48,644 nt of DNA from Salinivirgaceae bacterium (GTDB lineage Bacteria; Bacteroidota; Bacteroidia; Bacteroidales; SZUA-534): assembly GCA_027858735.1 (NCBI GenBank), contig JAQICC010000437.1:1-48644 (forward strand). Reading direction: 5' to 3'. Under the pieces are notes generated by a model, which was given only the letters and a program-made list of their open reading frames with translations, was not told where the DNA came from and did not search any database. The translations under genes were made by a program, and so were the position numbers. This document shows positions 9,145 to 17,800 of this stretch, in pieces; position 1 is the stretch's first letter; every line of letters begins with the position of its first letter.

Positions 9145-9999
9145 ATGCACACAAATATTATCGCACTCAATAATAAGGTCAAAAATAAGCTTAATAAAGT
9201 TTATTCCAATTCTGAAATTCAGCAATTACGGTTTCTTATTTATGAAAATGCTCTTGGGTTAACAAAAATACAGACTTTATCAGTACAAGAAATTGAACTA
9301 TCAATTGAGCAAGAAACTAAACTATTTGAAATAGTAGAAAGACTAGCAAATAATGAACCTATTGAGTATATATTAGGTGAAACTGAATTTTTTAATCTTC
9401 GTTTTAAGGTAAATCCAGCTGTTTTAATTCCAAGGCCAGAAACTGAAGAACTGGTTGACTGGATATTAAAAACGTGTACGCTAAAAAAACCGCGAATATT
9501 AGATGTTGGAACAGGGAGTGGTTGTATTCCTATAGCTATTAAGCACAATATAACTGAATCGAAAGTATACGGCTTGGATGTTTCTTTAAAAGCCATTGAA
9601 GTAGCTAATAAAAATGCCCAATTGAATGGTGCACAGGTGGTATTTTTAAATCAAAATATTTTAAATACCGAGGCCAAAATGCTCCCTAATGATTTAGATA
9701 TTTTGCTTAGCAACCCACCTTACGTTCGAAAGAGTGAGAAAAGTCTGATGGCAGCTAATGTTCTCAACTTTGAACCAGATATTGCATTGTTTGTCGAAGA
9801 TAGAAATCCCTTACTATTTTATAATAAAATTGCTCAATTGGGATTATCCCTTTTAAAAGCAAATGGGATGCTCTTTTTTGAGATAAATGAAGCCTTGGGA
9901 GAAAATGTCAGACAATTGCTTGAGGAACTAGGTTACAAAAACATTTTAGTAAAAAAAGATATTAACGGGAAAGACCGTATGATTAAAGCAAATATATAG
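9145..9999 (+). CDS. prmC: Release factor glutamine methyltransferase
   Basis: PrmC (HemK) methylates the glutamine of the GGQ motif in release factors RF1 and RF2, using S-adenosylmethionine. The protein shows PAVLIPRPETEELVDW, the SAM-binding DVGTGSGCIPIAI and the substrate-glutamine-binding NPPY motif in LLSNPPYVRKSE. I chose the ATG at 9145 because the distance from it to NEPIEYILGETEFF matches the family. An in-frame ATG at 9091 would add 18 residues and is also downstream of the -7 box, so it stays possible. recX follows after 11 bp and prfB, whose product is a PrmC substrate, comes next but has its own promoter. Confidence 0.94.
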   Translation: MHTNIIALNNKVKNKLNKVYSNSEIQQLRFLIYENALGLTKIQTLSVQEIELSIEQETKLFEIVERLANNEPIEYILGETEFFNLRFKVNPAVLIPRPETEELVDWILKTCTLKKPRILDVGTGSGCIPIAIKHNITESKVYGLDVSLKAIEVANKNAQLNGAQVVFLNQNILNTEAKMLPNDLDILLSNPPYVRKSEKSLMAANVLNFEPDIALFVEDRNPLLFYNKIAQLGLSLLKANGMLFFEINEALGENVRQLLEELGYKNILVKKDINGKDRMIKANI

Positions 10000-10010
10000 C
10001 ACTATTAAAA

Positions 10011-10460
10011 ATGGAACTTAAAAAGACTCTTGAAAAATGCATGCAAATATGTAGCCAGCGTGAGTATTGCATTTTTGATATTGAAAACAAACTACAAAAA
10101 TGGGAAATTGATAAAAAAGATCAGCAAAAAATAATTGACACCTTGGTATTAGAAAAATTCATTGATCACGAAAGATACGTGCCGGCTTTTATAAACGATA
10201 AATTTAAGTTTAACCACTGGGGGAAAATTAAAATTAGGTATTACTTAAAACAAAAACACATTGACAGCCAAATCATTAACATTTACCTAGCCCAGATTGA
10301 TGATGATTTATACTTAAAAACCATAAAAAATGAAATTAAAAATAAACGCCAAACAGCTAAAGGGAAAGACGATTTTGAGAAAAATCAAAAGGTAGCGCGT
10401 TATGTAATTTCTAAAGGATTTGAGCCCGATAAAGTATTTCAATTATTAAAACTCAATTAG
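10011..10460 (+). CDS. recX: Regulatory protein RecX
   Basis: A 149-residue protein of the RecX family, which binds RecA filaments and restrains recombinase activity. It has the tandem three-helix repeat look: CSQREYCIFDIENKLQKW, then LVLEKFIDHERYVPAFINDKFKFNHWGKIKIRYYLKQK, then a basic C-terminal repeat ending KVARYVISKGFEPDKVFQLL. Starting 11 bp after prmC, it is probably co-transcribed with it. A pairing of recX with prmC or ribD is usual in Bacteroidota. recA itself is not in the window. Confidence 0.88.
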   Translation: MELKKTLEKCMQICSQREYCIFDIENKLQKWEIDKKDQQKIIDTLVLEKFIDHERYVPAFINDKFKFNHWGKIKIRYYLKQKHIDSQIINIYLAQIDDDLYLKTIKNEIKNKRQTAKGKDDFEKNQKVARYVISKGFEPDKVFQLLKLN

Positions 10461-10462
10461 TA

Positions 10463-10494
10463 TTTGAATTTGATGGTTTTGAATGCTAATTTTG
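10463..10494 (+). promoter_or_regulatory. Promoter of prfB
   Basis: TTTG (10463-10466), 20 nt, then TAATTTTG (10487-10494). This fits the Bacteroidota -33/-7 consensus well. The predicted start near 10501 leaves about 17 nt before the ATG at 10518, so prfB is transcribed separately from recX. Confidence 0.7.
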
Positions 10495-10517
10495 TAGATC
10501 AATAAATAACTTGAAAA

Positions 10518-11607
10518 ATGTTTAATAACGAACTTAACAAAGATGTTTTAAAGCGCCTTGATTCGCTGAGGAGGCACCTTTGACATTGATAATAAAAGAC
10601 TGCAATTTGAAGAGGAGGAGCAAAAATCGCAAGACCCCACCTTTTGGGAAGACCCTAAAAAAGCTGAAGAACAGGTAAAAAAAGCGAACGAAATTAAATT
10701 TTGGATAAAAAGTTATGATAAAACTAAATTGGCATGCGATGACTTGCAGGTTTTAGTTGAATTCAATAGTATGGGAGAGGCCGAAGATGCTGAGGTTGAA
10801 AAGCAATATACTTTAACTATACAATTAATTGAAGATTTGGAGTCGAAGAATATGCTTCGAAATGAAGAGGATAAATTTGGAGCCATTGTAAAACTAAACT
10901 CAGGTGCAGGAGGTACCGAAAGCCTTGATTGGACAGAAATGCTTATGCGAATGTATATTCGTTGGGCCGAAAAGAACAATTACAAGGTTAAAGAGTTAAA
11001 CTATTTGGCTGGCGACGAAGCCGGAGTTAAAACAGTTACTCTTGAAATTACAGGTGATTATGCATACGGCTTTTTAAAGGGTGAAAATGGAGTACACAGA
11101 TTGGTTCGTATTTCACCATTTAATGCGCAAGGTAAACGTCAAACAACATTTTCATCTGTTTATATATCCCCTGCCATTGATGATACGATTGAAATTCTCG
11201 TTAATCCAAGCGAAATAACCTGGGACACCTTTAGAAGTGGTGGTGCGGGTGGTCAAAACGTAAACAAAGTAGAAACAGGAGTGCGCTTACGCCATGCTCC
11301 AACAGGTATAATTATAGAAAATACCGAAAGCAGATCGCAACATCAGAATAAAGAAAATGCAATGCGCCTTTTAAAATCGCAACTTTATGAACTTGAACTC
11401 CGCAAAAAACATGAGGAACAAGCTAAGGTGGAAGGTTCAAAGTTAAAAATTGAGTGGGGTTCACAAATTAGAAATTATGTAATGCATCCTTATAAAATGG
11501 TTAAAGATGTTAGAACAAACCATGAAACGTCAAATGTTCAAGCTGTTCTTGATGGCGAAATTAATGAATTTTTAAAATCGTACCTTATGCGCTTTGGAAA
11601 GGAATAA
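10518..11607 (+). CDS. prfB: Peptide chain release factor 2 (programmed frameshift)
   Basis: RF2 ends translation at UGA and UAA. The reading frame starts at ATG 10518, runs 21 codons to CTT (10578-10580), meets an in-frame TGA (10581-10583) and continues after a +1 shift as GAC (10582). The joined product is about 362 residues, normal for RF2. SPF in [13 protein letters not shown] is the RF2 stop-recognition tripeptide, and [16 protein letters not shown] carries the GGQ hydrolysis motif that PrmC methylates. The shift site is intact, so this is regulated decoding, not a mutation. RF2 shortage slows termination at the TGA and favours the shift, giving autoregulation. Confidence 0.97.
10569..10584 (+). 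promoter_or_regulatory. Programmed +1 frameshift site of prfB
   Basis: AGGAGG-CAC-CTT-TGA-C. A Shine-Dalgarno-like AGGAGG (10569-10574) lies 3 nt before the slippery CTT, followed by the TGA stop and C, a poor termination context. The geometry is the same as in E. coli prfB. The strong SD-like element stands out because starts in this window lack such sequences. Confidence 0.96.
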
Positions 11608-11670
11608 TTTTTGTATTTAAAATGATTATTCATAAATTCCATCATATTTTTAAATGACCTTTCATTAAAA

Positions 11671-12150
11671 ATGATTATTGAAAATAGAAACATATTTTTA
11701 GCAATAAAGTTAATTCTTTTTGTGGTTATTACTGGTTTTGTTGCTCGTACAAATAAGGTACAAGCTCAATGTGGTATGGCATTAAAAGACGTAGTACTAC
11801 AAGAAATTGGTGAAGCTACCTATTTAAAAGATTTTAGGGTAAGACTTGAAGAGGGTAATCCGAAAAAACCACCTGCAAAAGAATTTGCAATACTATTAAA
11901 CAAAGGAACAAGTTATCGCTTTAATATAAAAGCCGATAAAGATTGTAAGGATCAAGTAATTTTGAAGCTTTACGATTTTAACCACTTTTATGGTTACAAT
12001 TACGATCCAGCTGACGGTACTACCTATGATTATTTTGAATTTTCTTGCACTAAAACTCAAGTTTACTACCTTTCCATATCATTTGCCGAAGCTAACTCTG
12101 GCTGTGCTGCAGCCATAGTTTCGTTTGTTGGAAATTACAATGCTAATTAA
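11671..12150 (+). CDS. Small secreted protein, function unknown
   Basis: I do not recognise this 159-residue protein. Residues 10-30 form a hydrophobic export signal (LAIKLILFVVITGFVA) with likely cleavage after VQA-Q near residue 33. The mature part begins with cysteine (QCGMALKDVVLQEIGEATY) and has four cysteines in total, suggesting two disulfides. A tyrosine- and aspartate-rich middle (YNYDPADGTTYDYFEF) precedes a beta-rich end, so a small beta sandwich is plausible. Homologous genes may be restricted to Bacteroidota. It begins 63 bp after prfB, and arsC follows 11 bp downstream, so the two may be co-transcribed. Confidence 0.7.
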   Translation: MIIENRNIFLAIKLILFVVITGFVARTNKVQAQCGMALKDVVLQEIGEATYLKDFRVRLEEGNPKKPPAKEFAILLNKGTSYRFNIKADKDCKDQVILKLYDFNHFYGYNYDPADGTTYDYFEFSCTKTQVYYLSISFAEANSGCAAAIVSFVGNYNAN

Positions 12151-12161
12151 AATTTATAATC

Positions 12162-12503
12162 ATGCTAAAAATTTATCATAACCCCAGATGTTCAAAAAGC
12201 CGAGCAGGGTTAAAATATCTTGTTGATAATGGCATTGATCATGAAATAATCGAGTATCTAACACTTGAATTATCACCTACTGATATTAAATATTTAGCTG
12301 ACAGAACAGGATTGCAGCCCTTTGATTTAGTAAGAACACACGAAGATGTTTACAAGAAAAATTATAAAGGTAAAGAAATAAGCAATGAAGAATGGTACAA
12401 AATTCTGAGCGAAAACCCTAAGCTACTTCACCGCCCTATTGTTATAAAAGATACAAAAGGTGTTTTTGCTCAACCTCCCGAAAAGATAAATGACTTGCTG
12501 TAA
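12162..12503 (+). CDS. arsC: ArsC/Spx-family thioredoxin-fold protein
   Basis: A 113-residue protein of the ArsC/Spx family. It opens with the thioredoxin-like strand and the active-site cysteine in IYHNPRCSKSRAGLKYL (Cys10). The conserved block RPIVIKDTKGVFAQPPEKI follows, with arginine and proline in the places expected for arsenate reductases. These enzymes reduce arsenate to arsenite using glutathione or glutaredoxin, but many genome copies far from ars genes have other or unknown roles. No arsenic-resistance neighbours are seen here, so the arsenate activity is uncertain though the family is clear. Confidence 0.85.
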   Translation: MLKIYHNPRCSKSRAGLKYLVDNGIDHEIIEYLTLELSPTDIKYLADRTGLQPFDLVRTHEDVYKKNYKGKEISNEEWYKILSENPKLLHRPIVIKDTKGVFAQPPEKINDLL

Positions 12504-12580
12504 AAACAATTCGAATACTTTTAGGTTTTAATATTCAATATATTGCAAACTTAAAAAACGGTACAATAAAAACAGGGAAT

Positions 12581-13798
12581 ATGAACTATACAATTCTAAA
12601 AAAAGGCTTTTTTGCTTTATTGGTTACTTTTTTACTTAGTGTTAATATTAGTGACGCTAAAAATAAAAACGATAAAAATAAAAACAAATATCTCTTTACT
12701 ACAAACATTGAAATACCAACAACTTCGGTTAAAGACCAAGCTAGCTCAGGCACATGTTGGAGCTTTGCTACTACATCATTTATTGAATCGGAAATAATAA
12801 GATTAGGTAAGGGAGCACAGGATATTTCAGAAATGTATTTTGTTCGATATACCTATCCTGATAAAGCCCAAAAATATATTCGATACCATGGTTTTGCCAA
12901 TTTTAGTGAGGGAGGCCAAGGCCATGATGTAATGAATACGATTAAAAAGCACGGCATGGTACCGGAACAAATATACAGTGGGCTGTGTTGCGGAATAAAT
13001 TATCATAAGCATGGTGAAATGGTTGATGTTTTATCAGGTATTTTAAGCAGCGGTTTGGAAAACAAAAATGGATTTTCAGGAAAATGCCTTGAGGTTTTTA
13101 ATGCTGGTTTAGACATTTACTTAGGTAAAGTACCTGAAAAGTTCATCTACAATAACAATGAATATACTCCAGAATCGTTTGCTTTTGAACTTGGCATAAT
13201 TCCTGAAAATTATGTGGAACTTACCTCCTATAGCATTTATCCTTTTTTTACTCAGGTTGATTTAGAAATACCCGATAATTGGTCCCATGGTATGTATTAT
13301 AATATTCCCATTGACGATTTAATGGCTGTAATAAATAATGCATTTAACAATGGATATTCTGTAAATTGGGATGGAGATGTGAGCGACAAAGGTTTTTCTC
13401 ATAAAAAAGGTATAGCAATAGTTCCCGAAAGTGAAATGAAAGATTTGGAAGGGAATGAACAACTAAAATGGGAAGCTTTGAGTGAAGATGAGAAAACTAA
13501 ATTACTATACGATTTTACCACTCCTCGCCCCGAGAAGAAAATAACGCAAGAAACACGTCAGGTTGCTTTTGATAAATTTAATACTACTGATGATCATTTA
13601 ATGCATTTAATTGGAACTGCAACTGATCAAAACGGAACTCAATATTTTACAACCAAAAATTCATGGGCCGATGATAGTAACGACTTTGGGGGCAAGCTAT
13701 ATATGAGTGAATCGTATATAAAACTTAAAACTGTCGCTATTCAAGTTCACAAAGATGCTATTCCGCCTGAGTTAAAATCGAAATTAAAAATAGAATAA
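12581..13798 (+). CDS. Secreted C1B cysteine protease (bleomycin hydrolase-like)
   Basis: A 405-residue exported papain-fold protease of the bleomycin hydrolase/aminopeptidase C (C1B) group. A signal peptide (hydrophobic about 10-23, ending SDA-K) is followed by a lysine- and asparagine-rich linker. VKDQASSGTCWSFATTSF holds the catalytic Gln and Cys; DDHLMHLIGTA supplies the His and TTKNSWADDSN the Asn. All three catalytic positions are intact. Typical cytosolic C1B enzymes are longer (about 450 residues) and unsecreted; the export signal is usual for Bacteroidota members. A peptide-digesting role at the cell surface or periplasm is inferred. It appears monocistronic. Confidence 0.88.
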   Translation: MNYTILKKGFFALLVTFLLSVNISDAKNKNDKNKNKYLFTTNIEIPTTSVKDQASSGTCWSFATTSFIESEIIRLGKGAQDISEMYFVRYTYPDKAQKYIRYHGFANFSEGGQGHDVMNTIKKHGMVPEQIYSGLCCGINYHKHGEMVDVLSGILSSGLENKNGFSGKCLEVFNAGLDIYLGKVPEKFIYNNNEYTPESFAFELGIIPENYVELTSYSIYPFFTQVDLEIPDNWSHGMYYNIPIDDLMAVINNAFNNGYSVNWDGDVSDKGFSHKKGIAIVPESEMKDLEGNEQLKWEALSEDEKTKLLYDFTTPRPEKKITQETRQVAFDKFNTTDDHLMHLIGTATDQNGTQYFTTKNSWADDSNDFGGKLYMSESYIKLKTVAIQVHKDAIPPELKSKLKIE

Positions 13799-13845
13799 AC
13801 ACCATTAAATCATCAATAACGCTAAATTAAAAATGCTTTCAGCGA

Positions 13846-14829
13846 ATGAAAGACTGGGCCAACAAAATTCTATCAATAAAAACAACAAGTCAGTTTAATT
13901 CCTTAGCCATTGAAGCTTTTCATTATCAGTATGATAATGTTGGCATTTATGGTGATTATTGCAAAAGGCTTGGCGTGTATCCAAAAGAAATTGAAAACTA
14001 CCAGGAAATACCTTTCCTACCAATCGAGTTCTTCAAAACTCACAGAGTGACATTGAACAATTCAACTCCCCAATACACCTTTACCAGTAGTGGCACAACA
14101 GGTATGCAAACCAGCAAGCACGAAGTAAGTGATATTAATATATACGAAAAGAGTTTTATGGCAGCCTTCTCCACTTTTTATGGTAATATAACCAACTACT
14201 GCGTATTGGCATTATTACCATCGTATTTAGAACGTGAAGGTTCATCGTTAGTTTACATGGCTAATACGTTGATTTCAATGAGCAATCATGCCGATAGCGG
14301 TTTTTATCTAGACAATTATGAAGAACTTGCAAAAAAGCTTGAACGTTTAAATAAATCAAACCAAAAGGTTTTATTGCTTGGAGTAACCTATGCATTGCTT
14401 GATTTGGCAGAACAACACCCCATTAATTTGAAAAATTCCATTCTAATGGAAACAGGGGGTATGAAAGGTCGACGTAAAGAATTAATACGTGAAGAATTGC
14501 ATAAAATTCTATGCAAGAGCTTTAATGTTGAAAGTATCCATTCAGAATATGGAATGACAGAACTTTTGTCACAGGCATATTCAAAAGGAGAAGGCATTTT
14601 TCAAACGCCAAATTGGATGAAAATACTTATACGAGACACCTACGATCCGTTTTCGTTTTTTAATTATAATTGTAGTGGCGGAATTAATGTGATCGATTTA
14701 GCCAATATTAATTCGTGCTGCTTTATTGAAACTAAAGATATTGGAAAAACACTTGCAGAAAATAAATTCACAATTCTAGGTAGATTTGACAACAGCGATA
14801 TACGCGGTTGCAACTTAATGATTAGTTAA
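13846..14829 (+). CDS. LuxE-like acyl-adenylating protein
   Basis: A 327-residue member of the LuxE/acyl-protein synthetase branch of adenylate-forming enzymes, which activate an acyl group with ATP and transfer it to a thiol. The nucleotide-binding motif FTSSGTTGMQTSKHEVS and HSEYGMTELLSQAYS (the acidic residue of the acyl-adenylate site) are present, and the last part is IKDLGR-like (LGRFDNSDIRGCN). It lacks the large C-terminal lid domain of full acyl-CoA synthetases, as is normal for LuxE. No lux genes are present; in Bacteroidota such proteins are common orphans. Its stop overlaps the stop of the convergent PAS gene. Confidence 0.8.
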   Translation: MKDWANKILSIKTTSQFNSLAIEAFHYQYDNVGIYGDYCKRLGVYPKEIENYQEIPFLPIEFFKTHRVTLNNSTPQYTFTSSGTTGMQTSKHEVSDINIYEKSFMAAFSTFYGNITNYCVLALLPSYLEREGSSLVYMANTLISMSNHADSGFYLDNYEELAKKLERLNKSNQKVLLLGVTYALLDLAEQHPINLKNSILMETGGMKGRRKELIREELHKILCKSFNVESIHSEYGMTELLSQAYSKGEGIFQTPNWMKILIRDTYDPFSFFNYNCSGGINVIDLANINSCCFIETKDIGKTLAENKFTILGRFDNSDIRGCNLMIS

Positions 14830-17800
14830 TTATTTTGGCTGGGTAATGCAATTATTAGCATTGCTTCTTTATTTAAATATTGTATCTGTTTTGCAAATAT
14901 TTCTATTACGAATTCAGGTGAATTTAAAGGTTTCAAGGTAATTTTATTCGTATATTCAGTTAGATTAAATTCATGCCATTGCGAAAATAAAACATTAATT
15001 AATTCCGTGGATTCTGATTTAAAAATCTGATTCAATTCCAATCCACTATTTAACTGCTCTTTATCAACACCAACCATTTCGGCCCATTTATCATTTGCAA
15101 ATACGCGTTGCCCATTCTGATAAATAACAATACCTAGAAGAGAATTTTCGGTAATTGCTTTAAATAACTCTGTTTTATCATTTAATGTATTTAGTATATT
15201 TCTATAATCACTAACATCGCGCACAACTCCATATATTACTTCCTCATCTAAAGCATTTTTATAAAAATTACCGAAATTCTGCACATATTTTTCTTGCCCA
15301 TTAGCAAGCTTTATCCTGTAATTTAATGTAAAACTTTCAACAACTTTGCCTGCATCTGAAATTGCTTTCTCCACATCATGCCTATCATCGGCATGAATTA
15401 ACTGCAAGAAATCGGCATTGGTTATTTCATCATCTGCCTTTTGAATATGGTATAAATCCTTAAGTCCTTTATTAAACTTATAATGATTCGTTGCCAAGTT
15501 GTACTCCCAATTGCCAAGTAATGTTGTTTCCTGTGCTTCTGAAACTTTATCTAAAACTATTTTCTGCTCCTTTAATGCTGTTACATCTTGAATTATTCGT
15601 GTAATAACTGCTTTGGGTTTATTAATATCGATAGAACAAATTTCGTTTACATACATGGTTCTGCCAGACTTAAGGATTAACCTATACTGCAAATTGTACG
15701 ATTGTTTATTATTCAATGACTTTTCAATTGTTTTGAGAATCGTCATCTTATCATGAGGATGAATTAATATATTATAATCATCAATGTCTCTTAGTTCAAT
15801 GCTATCATCAAATTCAAGTATTTTTACTAAAGTTTCTGAAAACTTAACTTGTTGCGAATTTACAAACTGTTCAATAAATCCTATTTTTGAGGCTCTTTGA
15901 ATATCTTTTAGTTGCTTGGCTGATTTTTCTAGCTCAATCTCATTCTTCTTAATATCTGTTATATCTTGAATGGTTCCAATGGATCGAGCTATGCCCCCGT
16001 CTTGATTTTTAACAAAGGTGCCTATTGCTTTAATTACCTTAAGGTTATTATTATACGTGACAATTTTAAACACGATATCGAAAGGTTGATTTGATGTTTT
16101 TGATTTCTGAAATTGAGAAGTCACTTTGATTCTATCATCATCATGAACACTTTCAAAAAACTCATTTAATCCCAGCTTTGAATTTCGATCATACACCTCT
16201 AAAATGTTCAATATTTCATCAGAAAACTTGGTTTTTTCTTTAACAAAATCGTAATCCCAATAACCTACTTTTGCAATATGTTCGGCTTGTTTTAACCTGC
16301 TTTCACTTTCGCGCAAAGCCATTTCCGATTTTCGAATTCTGGTAATATCTAAACAGGTGCCTCTTAGCTTAATTACCTTGCCCTTATCATCCTCAATGGG
16401 AGTATATTTAATAGCAATGTGCTTTATTTTACTACTAACCAATACCTTAATAAGACCTTCGCCCGGTGTTTTATTATTTATACACTTTTTAAAGGCCTGC
16501 TTTACCCTATCTCTATCACTTTCATGTAACAGCTCAATAAATTGTTTATAGTTTATAAAATATGATAGTGTTTCTGTTCCCAATATTTGTCTATTTTCCA
16601 AATTGTCAAAAAACAGATCTTTTTTTACATCATACTCCCAGTAACCAAGTTTAGCAATTTTTTGAGCTTGCTTAAGCATTTGAGTAGACTGTTCCACCAG
16701 CTTTTCAGCCTCTTTTAATTTAGTGATATCAACAGATATTCCAAGAATTAAAGGATTGCCTGTATTTGATTGATGTAACGTTTTAATGGTTTTAAATTGC
16801 TTAACCTCACCAATTGAATTTGTAAATTCGTGTTCACTTTCTAATTTTCTTCTCGATTTCAAAAGTTTTTGATCCTCATCAAAATACTGATCGGCAAGCT
16901 GCCGAAACTGCATCAACTCGTAATCGTTTTTTCCAATAGCATCCTCAGCAGGAATGCCAGTTACACGCTCTATAGTACTATTCCAGTAGAGATATCTAAA
17001 ATCGGGAGTGGTTTTTGCAAACAATGAAACCGGCAAATTGTCCATCAGAGTTTCAAGGAACAACCTATATTCTTCATTTTGTTGTTCCGCAATTTTTCGT
17101 TTGCTAATGTTGCGCCTAAAAATTAAAATTGCAGGTTTCCCTTCATGTTTTACAGGAATATAACTAATTGAAAAAAAACTATACGTACCGTCCTTATTAC
17201 GCATTCTATTTTCAATGAGGGCACGTTCTCCATTCCTCAAACTTGTCAATGCTTCGTGTGCAGCTAAGACATCTTCAGGATGAAAAAGCTCATATTTATT
17301 ATGATCAAATTCTAAATACTCTGTATGCGAATAGCCTAACATTTTGTAAAGAATATCGTTATAAACAATAGGCTTAAAATCATAATCAAAAAGTCCTATA
17401 CCATCACTGGCATTATCAATTAAGGTGCGGTATTGATATTCACTTTTTACCAAGGCTTCAGTTGCTTCCTTTTCTGCAGAAATATCTTGAACCATGGCGA
17501 TGGCCATTTTTCCTTTTCCTTTACTACCGTTTATAGAAGAAACAATAACCTTAGCCCACAATATTCTACCACATTTGCGTACGTAACGCTTGGTTAAAGA
17601 AAAAGAGTCTACTTCTCCCTTAAAAAGACGCTGATATTGCAATAAATTATTCTCATAATCATCAACATGAGTAAAATCTTTAAGCCCGTGTTTATAAATT
17701 TGCTCGATTGAATACCCCACTAATTCAGAAAACTGATTATTACAAAACACCGGACTATATTGATCATTAACAAGAACAATTGCAATTGGAGCAAAATCGA

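Noticed and set aside
10518-10583. prfB as a frameshifted pseudogene
   Set aside because: The in-frame TGA lies in a complete AGGAGG-CAC-CTT-TGA-C cassette and the downstream frame is intact with SPF and GGQ; this is programmed frameshifting.
13846-14829. LuxE-like gene as part of a bioluminescence operon
   Set aside because: No luxA, luxB, luxC or luxD genes are nearby; orphan LuxE-like proteins are common in Bacteroidota.
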